A stretch of 64,000 bases of DNA from an uncultured bacterium (GTDB lineage: Bacteria; Verrucomicrobiota; Kiritimatiellia; RFP12; UBA1067). Position 1 is the stretch's first letter, and each line of letters begins with the position of its first letter. The notes under the pieces were generated by a model. That model worked only from the letters and a program-made list of their open reading frames with translations, had not been told where the DNA came from and did not search any database. The stretch covers positions 67,066 through 131,065 of the forward strand of contig CADCCQ010000009.1 of NCBI GenBank assembly GCA_902799955.1. The letters run 5' to 3'. Both the position numbers and the translations under genes were made by a program. Shown piece after piece: positions 32,846 through 41,974 of this stretch.

Positions 32846-33961
32846 ATGAAAACGCCGAGCTGTCTTTTTCTTGCGGGAATCATCCTCGTTCCAACTCTCG
32901 TTTTTGGGGCGGCGGGTGTCGCAGAGCCGCCGCGCAGGGACGCGGCGCAGCAGGAGATCAAGGAGTGGTTCCTCGAGAACTACTACGGACGCGCACCGAT
33001 TGGGCGTCCCGCCGACATGGAGTTCAAGGGCAACGAGATCTGGATCGGCGGCGGCAAGGTGAAGCTCCGCCTCGACGTGGCGCTGCCGCCAGGCGCATCG
33101 AAGAATCGGCCGTGTCCTGTCGTGCTTGTCGCCGACAGGCGCTCGTGCTTCCCCACGCCGATCAAGCCGGAGAAGCTGAAGAAGATTCTCGCCGTGCAGG
33201 ACGAGTTCCGCCGCATGGCGACGGAGCGCGGCTACGCGCTCGTGATGTGGAACGTGAACGACGTCGCGCCGGACTGCTGGCTCCACGACCGCTACATCAA
33301 GATGAAGCCGGAGCAGCTCCCGACCAACGCCTGGGGCGTGTTCGGGCTCTACGGCGGCGAGCCAGACGGACGCACGGGCGACACATGGGGTACAATCCGC
33401 GCCTGGGCGTGGGGGCATAGCCGCGTGATGGACTGGATCGAGTCGCGTCCGGAGCTTGACGCAAAGCGCGTCGCGGTGTGCGGACACTCCCGTCTCGGCA
33501 AGGTGGCGCTCGTCACGGGCGTTACGGACGAGCGTTTCCTCGTCGCCTACTCCAACGACTCCGGCGTGGGCGGCGCGCATCCGCACCGCCTCTGGAAGCC
33601 TGGCGTGTGCAAGCTCTCGTTTGTCAACAAGTACCACCTCCATTGGCTCTGCCTCAACTCGCGCAAGTTCGAGGCGGACGAGCGGAACATGCCGCACGAC
33701 ATGGACGAGTTCCTGGCGCTCATGGCGCCGCGCTACCTCTACGTCGCAAGTGCGAGCGAGGATGTGTGGGCGGGGCCCGAGGGCGAGCAGTTCGCCGCCG
33801 AGATGGCGTCTCGCGCTTGGGAGCGCATGAACCTGAAGGGCTGGGGCTATCGCGGACACGTCGGCGGACACATCCGCCCGGGCGGACACGACTTCACGCC
33901 CTACGACTTCAAGCTTTTCCTCGACTTCTGCGCCACTCCGTTCGGAACGGCAACTAAGTGA
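32846..33961 (+). CDS. CE15-like glucuronoyl esterase
   Basis: 371 aa. Signal peptide (CLFLAGIILVPTLVFGAAG), then an alpha/beta hydrolase fold. The nucleophile elbow VAVCGHSRLGKVALVTG (Ser near 212) is the CE15 G-x-S-R-x-G-K pattern, followed by YSNDSGVGGAHPHR and the C-terminal His segment GHVGGHIRPGGHDFTPYD. CE15 enzymes cut ester bonds between glucuronate on xylan and lignin; related sequences act on other uronate esters. The acid residue is less certain. It lies in the secreted polysaccharide cluster with GH78-like and DUF3863-type genes. Confidence 0.75.
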   Translation: MKTPSCLFLAGIILVPTLVFGAAGVAEPPRRDAAQQEIKEWFLENYYGRAPIGRPADMEFKGNEIWIGGGKVKLRLDVALPPGASKNRPCPVVLVADRRSCFPTPIKPEKLKKILAVQDEFRRMATERGYALVMWNVNDVAPDCWLHDRYIKMKPEQLPTNAWGVFGLYGGEPDGRTGDTWGTIRAWAWGHSRVMDWIESRPELDAKRVAVCGHSRLGKVALVTGVTDERFLVAYSNDSGVGGAHPHRLWKPGVCKLSFVNKYHLHWLCLNSRKFEADERNMPHDMDEFLALMAPRYLYVASASEDVWAGPEGEQFAAEMASRAWERMNLKGWGYRGHVGGHIRPGGHDFTPYDFKLFLDFCATPFGTATK

Positions 33962-33975
33962 AAGGGCAAAACATA

Positions 33976-35367
33976 ATGAACATAAACAAACCGGTAGCAC
34001 TCGCGGCTGCAATCTGCGTAATGGCGGCGGCATTGCCTTGCCGAGCGGCGGGCGGGGTGGAGTTCAACTCCAACTGGTCGGTCAAGGGCAAGCGCGTAAT
34101 CAACATCAACACCGTGGTGCGCGTGAACCAGATCGAGGTGTCACGTGACACCAACAGGGGAAAGGACGAGGCGCATCTGCATACCGTCGAGGCCGTCGAG
34201 ACGTTCCGCAAGGCGGTCTCTGACGCAATCCCAGAGGCGAAGGTGACGTGGGCGCTCTCGTGGCGGGCGCTGCAGGATCAGCGTCCCAACTATGTGGCGG
34301 TTCGCAAGCGCGTGGTCGAATACCACCGCCAGTACGGCGACGAGATCACGTTCATCCCGGGCGCGTACTTCGCGCCGATGTACAACTCGCGCGCGCAGAC
34401 GAACCGCGACATCCACGACGGGTTGAAGCTCGTGAGCGAGACGGTCGGCGGCGGGTACCGTCCCCGCAGCATCGTCGCCGGCTTCCTTGCGGCGGACAAC
34501 CTCCGCTTTCTTGCGGAAGAGGAGGGCATCCACGTCGCGCAGGGCACAATCTGGAGCCAGTACGGAATCGACAACGGCGACGGCGACGGTTCCATCAGCT
34601 ATCCGTACTATCCGAGCCGCGAGCACGCCTGCAAGCCCGCGCAGGGCAAGGCGGACTTCATCGACTGCGTGAACCTCGACGGCTGGACGTGCGACTTCCT
34701 CTGCGCGCGCAAGTTTGGCTTCGAGGGCGGCGGCAACAGCCGAACGGGCGTCGGCCCCATTGAGACGTACGGCCGTCTCGGGCTCAAGAATGGCATGAAG
34801 GAGACGCGCGCGGTCGTGCGTTCGCACTTCGGCGACAACTTCAAGCGCAATGGCTTCGGCTGGATCGTCGTCAACTGGGAAATCTGCCTCGTCAAGCTCA
34901 ATCGTCCGGAGTACACCGCCGCTCTGACCCAATGGCTCAAGGGCGTGCGCGAGGAGTTCCCGGACACGATCGTGCCGCTGATGAGCGAGTTCGGCGAGGC
35001 GTGGCGGCGCGAGAACCCGAACAACGACAAGCTGGACTACCGCTTCGTGCAGCGCGGCAACTGCATCCACCGGATATTCTCGGAGCCGAACCTCGAGATC
35101 CGCTGGTACATGAACCGCAAGTTCCGTCTGGCGACGCTGCGCGACTGGACGAAGAACGAGCCGGAAATGATCATTGACTTCACGCGTTACGACCTCCCCG
35201 CGAAGGAGCCGCCGGACGCCTCGGTCAAGAAGCCCACGCGTAACTGGAGCCTTGTCAACCGCATCAACCAGAAGGGGCGGCGTCCGCAGGACGCGCCGAT
35301 CCCGCTTTCCGCGCTTACGGAAGAGGAGCGGCGTCTTGTTGAAGAGTACTACCAGAAACCGCAATGA
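33976..35367 (+). CDS. Secreted DUF3863-type protein
   Basis: 463 aa from ATG 33976, with AAAGGG upstream; a GTG at 33958 is less likely. A signal peptide (VALAAAICVMAAALPCRA) precedes the family pattern NTVVRVNQIEVSRD, VTWALSWRALQDQRPNY, YGDEITFIPGAYFAPMYNSR and GYRPRSIVAGFLAADNLRFL. Then come SYPYYPSREHACKPAQGK and FIDCVNLDGWT. I recall this pattern from Bacteroides-type DUF3863 proteins. No reaction is established for the family; carbohydrate context suggests a glycoside-hydrolase-like TIM barrel. The final ~60 residues are a basic, Pro-rich tail. Confidence 0.65.
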   Translation: MNINKPVALAAAICVMAAALPCRAAGGVEFNSNWSVKGKRVININTVVRVNQIEVSRDTNRGKDEAHLHTVEAVETFRKAVSDAIPEAKVTWALSWRALQDQRPNYVAVRKRVVEYHRQYGDEITFIPGAYFAPMYNSRAQTNRDIHDGLKLVSETVGGGYRPRSIVAGFLAADNLRFLAEEEGIHVAQGTIWSQYGIDNGDGDGSISYPYYPSREHACKPAQGKADFIDCVNLDGWTCDFLCARKFGFEGGGNSRTGVGPIETYGRLGLKNGMKETRAVVRSHFGDNFKRNGFGWIVVNWEICLVKLNRPEYTAALTQWLKGVREEFPDTIVPLMSEFGEAWRRENPNNDKLDYRFVQRGNCIHRIFSEPNLEIRWYMNRKFRLATLRDWTKNEPEMIIDFTRYDLPAKEPPDASVKKPTRNWSLVNRINQKGRRPQDAPIPLSALTEEERRLVEEYYQKPQ

Positions 35368-35424
35368 CCGTCTCTCAAGGCGAGAGTTTATCGCGTCAGC
35401 GGCATTAGGCAGAAAGGAGAGAAC

Positions 35425-36816
35425 ATGAAAACAGGTTCAACGGCAGACATTGGACGTCGCGAGTTCCTCGGGCGTGCGGCATGGGCGGTGACTGCGGCGG
35501 CAATGGGCGGCGCGGCGAAGGCGGCACCCGCTCCGGGCGAGGCGTCGCTAGTCGGGTTCGTCGCGCCGAAGCTGGAGAAGATCCGCGTCGGCGTGATCGG
35601 AGTCGGCGGACGCGGCAGCGGGGCCGTGCGCCGTCTCTGCAAGGTGCCGGGCGTGGAGGTGACGGCCGTGTGCGACCTCATCGAGGACCGCGCGAAGAAG
35701 GGCCAGGACATGGTGAAGAAGGCGGGCTTCCGCGAGCCGAAGGCGTTCGCCGGACCCGAGGGCTACAAGCGGCTTTGCGAATCGGGGCTCGTCGACGCCG
35801 TGCACATCAACACCAACTGGACTTCCCATGCGGAGATTGCGCTCTATTCGCTGAAGTGCGCGATCCACACGTTCGTGGAGGTGCCGGGCGTGCGCTCCAT
35901 CGACGAGGCGTGGGCCGTCGTCGAGACGGCGGAGAAGAACCGCTGCCACTGCATGATGCTCTCCAACTGCTGCTACGACGAGGACGCGATGACGCTCATC
36001 AACGCCGCCCACGCAGGCATCCTCGGCGAGCTGATGCACGGCGAGAGCTGCTATCTGCATGAGACGCGCGACAGGCAGGGGCAGGCCTTCCTGAGCCGCG
36101 AGAAGATTTTCTCGTCGCTCGCCGCGCTCATCGACCACACTGGCATGTGCTACTGCGTCCATCCGCTCGCGCCCATTTCGCTTGCGATGAACATCAACCG
36201 CGGCGACAGGCTCGACTATCTCGTGTCCGTGGGCTCCAAGGGCTTCGCGTGGCAGGAGTTCGCTCGCAGGAAGTTCGGCCCCGACGCGCCAGTCTCGAAG
36301 ATATCGTTCGAGGCCAACGACTTCAACACAACGACGATTTCGACGGTGAACGGCAAGACTATCGAGCTGCGGCAGTGCAACAACTGCCCGATGCCGTACA
36401 CCCGGTTCTATTCCATCTACGGCTTCAACGGGACAATCGCCACGCAGTCGCGCGGCCTGCAGCCCTCCATGCGCGTGGCGATCGAAAAGACGCTCGGCGG
36501 CGGCGTGAAGAGCTTCCTCGAGGGCAAGGAGCTCGACGCGTTCAAGGAGAAGTACCGTTCCGCGCTCTGGAAGAAGACGGGCGACACGGCCAAGAAGGTC
36601 GGCGGACACGGCGGCATGGACTACCTGATGGACCTGCGCTGGTCGCACTGCATCCGCAACGGCCTTCCGCTCGACATGAGCGTCTACGACTTCGCGACGT
36701 GGAGCTCCATCTTCGAGCTCAGCGAGAGGAGCGTCCGCAACCGCTCGCAGGCGCAGGACATCCCCGACTTCACGCGCGGCGCGTGGAAGACCACACCGCC
36801 CGGCGGCCTTCTCTGA
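35425..36816 (+). CDS. Tat-exported Gfo/Idh/MocA oxidoreductase, GH109-like
   Basis: 463 aa with an AAAGGAG site. A Tat-like signal (IGRREFLGRAAWAVTAAAMGG) precedes the Rossmann domain (RVGVIGVGGRGSGAVRRL, VTAVCDLIEDRA). The active-site region FVEVPGVRSIDEAWAVVETAE, MLSNCCYDEDAMTLINAAHAGILGELMHGE and YLHETRD resembles GH109, whose members use NAD+ to cleave alpha-GalNAc. In GH109 the corresponding Tyr and His act in catalysis. Other GFO/IDH oxidoreductases are possible. It would act in the periplasm with tightly bound NAD, consistent with Tat export of a folded cofactor enzyme. Confidence 0.75.
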   Translation: MKTGSTADIGRREFLGRAAWAVTAAAMGGAAKAAPAPGEASLVGFVAPKLEKIRVGVIGVGGRGSGAVRRLCKVPGVEVTAVCDLIEDRAKKGQDMVKKAGFREPKAFAGPEGYKRLCESGLVDAVHINTNWTSHAEIALYSLKCAIHTFVEVPGVRSIDEAWAVVETAEKNRCHCMMLSNCCYDEDAMTLINAAHAGILGELMHGESCYLHETRDRQGQAFLSREKIFSSLAALIDHTGMCYCVHPLAPISLAMNINRGDRLDYLVSVGSKGFAWQEFARRKFGPDAPVSKISFEANDFNTTTISTVNGKTIELRQCNNCPMPYTRFYSIYGFNGTIATQSRGLQPSMRVAIEKTLGGGVKSFLEGKELDAFKEKYRSALWKKTGDTAKKVGGHGGMDYLMDLRWSHCIRNGLPLDMSVYDFATWSSIFELSERSVRNRSQAQDIPDFTRGAWKTTPPGGLL

Positions 36817-36904
36817 GCGCGGGAGGAGCCCTCTCCCTCTCGCCTGGCGGGTTGTCCGTGGTCTGAAGCCCCATGTCTATTTCAAGCAGAAAGGAGAACC
36901 GAAA

Positions 36905-37696
36905 ATGAGCAAGATAAAACTGATGGCATTCGCGGCGATCTGCGCGGCGACGGCGTTCGGCGCGGAGAAGAAGGTCCAGCCGCCATACGAGGCGACTGCG
37001 GTCGGCAAGCTCGAGAGCCGCACGAAGGACAAGACCCGGTGCCCGGGAATATTCGGCGACTACTGGTGGGCGAACCGCTTCCTCGACCGGCACCAGCAGA
37101 TCGAGAAGCTGAAGGGCAAGACGGTCGACCTCGTCCTCCTCGGCGACTCCATCATGCACTTCTGGGAGTGGAAGCAGCCCAAGAGCTGGAGCAAGCTTAC
37201 CGACGGGCGCACGGTTCTGAACCTCGGATACGGCGGCGACAGGACGGAAAACGTGATCTGGCGCGTCCAGCACGGCGAGCTGGACGGCTACAAGGCTCGG
37301 AACATCGTGCTTATGATCGGCACGAACAATAACTCCGCGGACACCACCGACCCCGCCAACGTCGCGAAGGGCGTCGAGGCGATTGTCGCGCTTGTCAAGG
37401 CGAAGCAGCCCGACGCGCGGCTCATTCTGCATCCGATCTTTCCCCGCGGCAATTCGCCGAAGCCGTCGAAGCACCACGCCGCCGCGCGGTCGAGGAACGA
37501 CAAGACGAATGCGCTCCTCAAAGAGTTCGCGGCGAAGCACCCCGAGATCGTGTGGATTGACTTCGGCGAGAAGCTTGTCGACGCCTCCGGATGGGTGCCG
37601 AAGGGGCTGATGCGCGATGGCATCCACCCGTCCGCCGCCGGATACGACGTCTGGATGGACGCCATACTGCCTGTCGTCGACGCGAAGGCGAAGTGA
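36905..37696 (+). CDS. Secreted SGNH/GDSL hydrolase
   Basis: 263 aa with GAAAGGAG upstream. The signal peptide (LMAFAAICAATAFGA) precedes SGNH blocks: VDLVLLGDSIMHFW (block I, Ser nucleophile), LNLGYGGDRTENVIWR (block II, Gly), IVLMIGTNNNSADT (block III, Asn) and LMRDGIHPSAAGYDVW (block V, Asp-His). It resembles PAF acetylhydrolase-type carbohydrate esterases that remove acetyl groups from glycans. It sits between the GH109-like and GH29 genes and likely deacetylates their substrate. Confidence 0.82.
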   Translation: MSKIKLMAFAAICAATAFGAEKKVQPPYEATAVGKLESRTKDKTRCPGIFGDYWWANRFLDRHQQIEKLKGKTVDLVLLGDSIMHFWEWKQPKSWSKLTDGRTVLNLGYGGDRTENVIWRVQHGELDGYKARNIVLMIGTNNNSADTTDPANVAKGVEAIVALVKAKQPDARLILHPIFPRGNSPKPSKHHAAARSRNDKTNALLKEFAAKHPEIVWIDFGEKLVDASGWVPKGLMRDGIHPSAAGYDVWMDAILPVVDAKAK

Positions 37697-37798
37697 AGAC
37701 AGGCGCGGTATGGATGTTGTCCGCAAAAGTCTTGTGGTCGTGTTCTGCGGCTTCCTGGAGTTCTAGCCCAAAGGCGACTGTCGCCGTGTAGAATCTGC

Positions 37799-37827
37799 TT
37801 CACAAATTGTCCGGCATCTGGTAAAAT
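37799..37827 (+). promoter_or_regulatory. Promoter of GH29 fucosidase gene, predicted leaderless
   Basis: TTCACA (37799-37804), a 17-base spacer, and TAAAAT (37822-37827) preceded by TGG. The ATG at 37834 is 6 bases after the -10 and no Shine-Dalgarno site is present. The rest of the gap 37697-37798 shows nothing else. Confidence 0.7.
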
Positions 37828-37833
37828 TATGGT

Positions 37834-39033
37834 ATGAAAAAGACAACTCTGACAATCGTAGCCGCGTGCGCCGCCGCCGCGCTCTTCGCAGGATCCGAAT
37901 ACAAGCCCGAGCAGTGGAACATCGCCGCGCGCGAGAAGTTCGCGGCCCAGCGCTTCGGGATATTCATCCACTGGGGCATCTACGCGAACTACGCGCAGGG
38001 CGAGTGGTATCAGCAGAAGATCGGCATCGACACCGAGACGTACGGGCGCATGAAGGACGGGTTCTGCCCGTCGAAGTTCGACGCCAAGGAGTGGGTGCGC
38101 GTGTTCAAGGACGCGGGCGCGAAGTACGTGACGATCACCTCCCGCCACCACGACGGCTTTTCGCTCTGGCCGACGAAGGTTGACGACGGGTACAACATCG
38201 CAAATACGCCGTTCAGGCGCGACATCCTCGGGGAACTCTCGAAGGCGTGCGACGAGGCGGGGCTCCAGCTCAACTTCTACTATTCGCTCATGGACTGGCA
38301 CCGCAAGGACTACCCGGCGGGCCGCGCGGCGAAGAGGGTGTTCGGCGAGCAGAAGGGCGACTACGCGTCGTACAAGCGGTTCATGCTCGCGCAGATCGGG
38401 GAGCTGATCGACAACTACCACCCCGGCAACATCTGGTTCGACGGCGAGTGGGAGCACTGCAGCCACAAGGACGGTGTCTGGCACCGCTACCTCGACTGGG
38501 ACTTCGACACGATCTACGACTTCATCCACTCCAAGAAGGTGCTTGTCGCGAACAACAACCACCAGCCCATCCGCCCGAAGGAGGACATCCAGCTCTTCGA
38601 GCGCGACCTCCCCGGAGAGGGGACGTCGTTCTCGAAGAATCAGCCCATGACGCACGACCGCCCCGTCGAGCAGTGCGACGTCATCCAGAAGAACGTCTGG
38701 GGCTACAAGATCAACGAGAGGTCCTTCCGCACGCCCGAGGACGTCTGCGCGATGATCTGCCGTTGCGCGGCGAAGGACGCCAATTTGCTTATGAACATCG
38801 GGCCCGACGGGTCCGGGCGGCTCCCCGCGCGCGCGGTCGAGGTTATGGCTGAGGTCGGCAAGTGGATGCGCGCTAACGGATACGCGATCTACGGGACGCG
38901 CGGGCTCGGCCTCGTGAAGAACAAGGACGGCTCGCAGACAGGCAAGACCCGCAAGGGCGACAAGGTGTTCGTGATAACGATCCCGAAGGGCGCGGCGGGC
39001 TATCCCGTCGTGGAGACCCTGAAGGCGGAATGA
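37834..39033 (+). CDS. GH29 alpha-L-fucosidase, secreted
   Basis: 399 aa. Signal peptide (TLTIVAACAAAALFAG), then the GH29 barrel: AQRFGIFIHWGIYANYAQGEWYQ, YVTITSRHHDGFSLW, DILGELSKACDEAGLQLNFYYS and HPGNIWFDGEWEH, with Asp 203 as nucleophile. INERSFRTPEDVC and LLMNIGPDGSG also fit. It lacks the C-terminal beta-sandwich of longer GH29 enzymes. It releases alpha-linked fucose from mucin or plant glycans by a retaining mechanism. With the GH95 enzyme at 62241 it indicates fucose use. It is followed by pyrD after 23 bases. Confidence 0.92.
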   Translation: MKKTTLTIVAACAAAALFAGSEYKPEQWNIAAREKFAAQRFGIFIHWGIYANYAQGEWYQQKIGIDTETYGRMKDGFCPSKFDAKEWVRVFKDAGAKYVTITSRHHDGFSLWPTKVDDGYNIANTPFRRDILGELSKACDEAGLQLNFYYSLMDWHRKDYPAGRAAKRVFGEQKGDYASYKRFMLAQIGELIDNYHPGNIWFDGEWEHCSHKDGVWHRYLDWDFDTIYDFIHSKKVLVANNNHQPIRPKEDIQLFERDLPGEGTSFSKNQPMTHDRPVEQCDVIQKNVWGYKINERSFRTPEDVCAMICRCAAKDANLLMNIGPDGSGRLPARAVEVMAEVGKWMRANGYAIYGTRGLGLVKNKDGSQTGKTRKGDKVFVITIPKGAAGYPVVETLKAE

Positions 39034-39056
39034 CGCAGCAAGAGGGAGGCCATACG

Positions 39057-39977
39057 ATGGACACTAAGGTCAGCCTGGGCGGCCTTGAGATGGCGACGCC
39101 CGTTGCGACTGCAAGCGGGACGTTCGGATACGGCACGGAGTACATCGGCGCGGTCGACTACTCGAAGCTCGGCGCCGTGACGGCCAAGGGAATCCGCATG
39201 GAGCCGTGGCCCGGGAACCCGATGCCGCGCCACGCAGAGGTCCCGGGCGGGCTGGTGAACGCTATCGGCCTGCAGGGCTCGGGCGTCGAGAGCTTCCTGA
39301 AGTACACCGTCCCATGGTACGCGCAGAACGTCTCCGTCCCGATGATCGCGAACATCTGGGGCGGGACCGTCGAGGAGTACGCGGCCGTGGCGGCGCGGAT
39401 CACTGAGGGCTGCGGCGGGAAGGTCGCGGCGCTCGAGATGAACGTCAGCTGCCCGAACGTCAAGGCAGGCGGGCACACGTTCGGACAGGACCCGGCGATC
39501 CTGCGCGAGGTCGTCGCCGCCGTGCGCGCGGCGACGAGCCTCCCGCTCTTCGTCAAGCTCGCGCCGAACGTCCCGTCGATAGTCCCGTACGTGAAGGCGT
39601 GCGAGGAGGCGGGGGCGGACGCCCTGTCGATCACGAACACTTTCCCCGCCATGGTCATCGACGTCGAGCGGCGCCGCCCGGTGATTGCGAACGTCACGGG
39701 CGGGCTCTCCGGACGCGGGATCCACCCCGCCGCCGTGAAGCTCGTCTACGACGCGCACCGCGCCACGAAGCTCCCGATCCTCGCGATGGGCGGAGTGTAC
39801 ACGGCGAACGACGCGATAGAGTTCATGCTCGCGGGGGCCTCCGCCGTGGCGGTGGGCACCGCGCTCTTCTCCAACCCGGGGGTGGTCGCGGAGGTCTGCG
39901 ACGGCATCGTCGACTACTGCCGGCGCCATTCGTTCCCGTCGGTCTCCGCGCTCACCGGCGCCCTGGCGGTTGAATGA
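39057..39977 (+). CDS. pyrD: Dihydroorotate dehydrogenase (class 1B type)
   Basis: 306 aa, with AGGGAGG 7 bases before the ATG. FMN-binding and catalytic segments: VATASGTFGYGTEYI, NAIGLQGSGVESF, LEMNVSCPNVKAGGHTFG (catalytic Cys), LFVKLAPNV, DALSITNTF, GGLSGRGIHPAAVKLVYD and ILAMGGVYTANDAIEFMLAGASAVAVGTALF. It oxidises dihydroorotate to orotate in pyrimidine synthesis. Class 1B enzymes work with the PyrK iron-sulfur subunit, which is not adjacent here. It follows the fucosidase by only 23 bases, possibly sharing its transcript. Confidence 0.92.
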   Translation: MDTKVSLGGLEMATPVATASGTFGYGTEYIGAVDYSKLGAVTAKGIRMEPWPGNPMPRHAEVPGGLVNAIGLQGSGVESFLKYTVPWYAQNVSVPMIANIWGGTVEEYAAVAARITEGCGGKVAALEMNVSCPNVKAGGHTFGQDPAILREVVAAVRAATSLPLFVKLAPNVPSIVPYVKACEEAGADALSITNTFPAMVIDVERRRPVIANVTGGLSGRGIHPAAVKLVYDAHRATKLPILAMGGVYTANDAIEFMLAGASAVAVGTALFSNPGVVAEVCDGIVDYCRRHSFPSVSALTGALAVE

Positions 39978-40069
39978 CGCGCCGGAATTTCGCGCAAATC
40001 ATGCAGTTTTGCGGCGTGGCGCTCGCATGCGAACATCCTGGCGAAGAGAAAAGATATACGGAAGCAGTA

Positions 40070-40098
40070 TAGACAACAAGGTTTTGTTGTGATATAAT
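40070..40098 (+). promoter_or_regulatory. secG promoter
   Basis: TAGACA (40070-40075), a 17-base spacer, TATAAT (40093-40098) preceded by TGA. The motif TTTGTTGTGATATAATAT is shared with the hisF promoter. The leader is about 24 bases and includes GAAAGG. Confidence 0.8.
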
Positions 40099-40129
40099 AT
40101 CAATTCAGTTCATGAAAGGTCGATAAAAG

Positions 40130-40456
40130 ATGATAGTCATCAAGATTCTTCTGTACACAATCGAAGTCGTGGTTTGCCTTCTCCTGGGGCTCATCGTGAT
40201 GCTCCAGAAGCCAAAGGAGGGCGGGCTTGGCGGCGCGTTCGGCGGCGGCGCACTCGAGGCGTCCCTCGGCGCTGACGCCGGCAACGTCCTCATCAAGGCC
40301 ACCGCGACCCTGGGCACCATATTCCTGCTCAACACGCTGATCCTCGCGAAGATCACGGCGTCCGGCACCGGTTCCGTCATGGACGGACGCGGCAACGAGG
40401 CGTCCGCCGAGACCAGCGAGTCCGGGAACGCCGGGGAGCAGCCGGCGCAGAACTGA
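40130..40456 (+). CDS. secG: Preprotein translocase subunit SecG
   Basis: 108 aa. Two membrane segments ([18 protein letters not shown] and [17 protein letters not shown]) flank the conserved [16 protein letters not shown] loop, the hallmark of SecG. The C-terminus is a short hydrophilic tail. SecG assists SecYE-SecA protein export. The stop TGA overlaps the ATG of the following epimerase gene by one base, so the two genes are coupled. Confidence 0.92.
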   Translation: MIVIKILLYTIEVVVCLLLGLIVMLQKPKEGGLGGAFGGGALEASLGADAGNVLIKATATLGTIFLLNTLILAKITASGTGSVMDGRGNEASAETSESGNAGEQPAQN

Positions 40457-41499
40457 TGAAGGTCCTCGTCACAGGCGGCTCGGGCTTTCTCGGCATAAAC
40501 CTCATACGCTTCCTCCGCGCCAAGGGCGTGGAGGAAGTGCGCGTTATCGACATCGCCGATTTCGACTACCCTGAGAAGTCCGAGCCCTGGCTCAAGTTCT
40601 ACAAGGACGACGTAAGGGACATCCCCGCCGTCGAGAGGGCGACCGAGGGCTGCGACGTCGTCGTTCACTGCGCGGCGGCCCTGCCGCTCTACTCCGAGCA
40701 CGACATCTTCACGACCGAGGTCGACGGTTGCAGGAACGTCCTCAACGCCGCGAGGAAGTTCGGGCTCGAGCGGATGATCCAGATCTCGTCCACCGCCGTC
40801 TACGGCGTCCCGAAGAAGCACCCGATCTACGAGACCGACCCCCTCATCGGCGTCGGCCCCTACGGGCAGGCGAAGATCGACGCGGAGAACATCTGCCGCG
40901 AGGCGATCAAGGACGGCTACTGCGTTTCCATCATCCGCCCGAAGAGCTTCATCGGCCCCGAGCGACTTGGCGTGTTCGCGCTCTTCTACGACTGGGCCTA
41001 CACCGGCCACGGCTTCCCCATGATCGGCAGCGGCAAGAACCGCTACCAGCTTATGGACGTCGACGACCTCGACCACGCGATCTGGAACGCGATGACGTAT
41101 CCAAAGGACGTCGTCGCCACCGAGTTCAACATCGGCGCGAAGGAGTTCACGACGATGCGCGAGGACTACCAGGCCGTCCTCGACAGGGCCGGGCACGGCA
41201 AGAGGATCAAGGGCCTCCCCGTGAAGCCCATCGTGTTCATTCTGCGAATCCTCGAGAAGCTCCACCTCTCCCCGCTCTATCCGTGGGTGTACGAGACGGC
41301 CTCCACCGATTCGTTCGTTTCAATAGAGAAGGCGGAGAGGCTGCTCGACTTCGCCCCGAAGTACTCCAACAAGGACGCCCTGGTCAGGAACTACGACTGG
41401 TACGTCGAGCACCTCGACGAATTCAAGGGCAAGTCGGGCGTCTCGCACCGCGTCCCGTGGAAGCAGGGGCTTCTCGCGTGCGCGAAGTGGTTCTTCTGA
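40456..41499 (+). CDS. NAD-dependent sugar-nucleotide epimerase/dehydratase family protein
   Basis: 347 aa extended SDR. The Rossmann motif [16 protein letters not shown] starts at residue 4, an Asp after the second strand (VIDIADF) suggests NAD preference, and [14 protein letters not shown] followed by [11 protein letters not shown] provides the YxxxK active site. The C-terminal half ([40 protein letters not shown]) fits UDP-sugar epimerases or steroid dehydrogenase-like SDRs. The exact substrate cannot be read. It is coupled to secG. Confidence 0.8.
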   Translation: MKVLVTGGSGFLGINLIRFLRAKGVEEVRVIDIADFDYPEKSEPWLKFYKDDVRDIPAVERATEGCDVVVHCAAALPLYSEHDIFTTEVDGCRNVLNAARKFGLERMIQISSTAVYGVPKKHPIYETDPLIGVGPYGQAKIDAENICREAIKDGYCVSIIRPKSFIGPERLGVFALFYDWAYTGHGFPMIGSGKNRYQLMDVDDLDHAIWNAMTYPKDVVATEFNIGAKEFTTMREDYQAVLDRAGHGKRIKGLPVKPIVFILRILEKLHLSPLYPWVYETASTDSFVSIEKAERLLDFAPKYSNKDALVRNYDWYVEHLDEFKGKSGVSHRVPWKQGLLACAKWFF

Positions 41500-41503
41500 C
41501 GCT

Positions 41504-41520
41504 GCCGCGCACGGCGCGGC
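41504..41520 (+). terminator. GC-rich 7-bp hairpin after the epimerase gene
   Basis: GCCGCGC, loop ACG, GCGCGGC. It lies 5 bases after the stop. It is not followed by a T-run, so it may be a weak terminator or mRNA-stabilising hairpin between the epimerase and DUF3127 genes. Confidence 0.4.
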
Positions 41521-41569
41521 GCATGGTATTTCTTCAACAGGCAAAAAGGCAAGGCAAGGAGATTACGCG

Positions 41570-41959
41570 ATGGCGGCGATATACGAGTACACGGGAGTGG
41601 TCGAGAAGATACTTCCTATGCAGACGTTCTCAAGCGGCTTCACCAAGCGCGACGTGGTGATGACCGACGACCTGGACCAGCAGTCCAGGTACCCCAACCA
41701 CATAGCCTTTACGTTCAAGAAGGACAACACGAGCGTCCTCGAAGGAGTCAGGGAGGGCCAGCGCGCCAAGATCCGCTTCGCGATCGACGGGCGCGAGTGG
41801 ACGAATCCCCAGGGCCAGGTGAAGTACTTCACCGACCTCACCGGCCTCAAGCTCGAGGTCCTCAACTCCGACGGAACCTCGACCGAGCCGGTGCCCGTCC
41901 CCGCGGAGCCGTCCGGCGACTTCGGCGACGCCGGGGACATCGACGACATGCCGTTCTGA
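41570..41959 (+). CDS. DUF3127 protein with SSB-like acidic tip
   Basis: 129 aa. The N-terminal ~105 residues fit DUF3127, an OB-fold-like domain: YEYTGVVEKILPMQTFSSGFTKRDVVM, HIAFTFKKDNTSVL, REGQRAKIRFAIDGREW and KYFTDLTGLKLEVL. The C-terminus is Pro/acidic and ends DIDDMPF, like the SSB tip that recruits repair enzymes. It is therefore a possible single-strand DNA-binding accessory protein, though the DNA binding is inferred. The ribosome site is AAGGAG. It is followed after 15 bases by prmC. Confidence 0.75.
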   Translation: MAAIYEYTGVVEKILPMQTFSSGFTKRDVVMTDDLDQQSRYPNHIAFTFKKDNTSVLEGVREGQRAKIRFAIDGREWTNPQGQVKYFTDLTGLKLEVLNSDGTSTEPVPVPAEPSGDFGDAGDIDDMPF

Positions 41960-41974
41960 CACCCGGGCCCCTGG

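Noticed and set aside
39978-40129. tRNA or small RNA in the gap before secG
   Set aside because: No cloverleaf arms or TTC-loop pattern; the gap is explained by the secG promoter.
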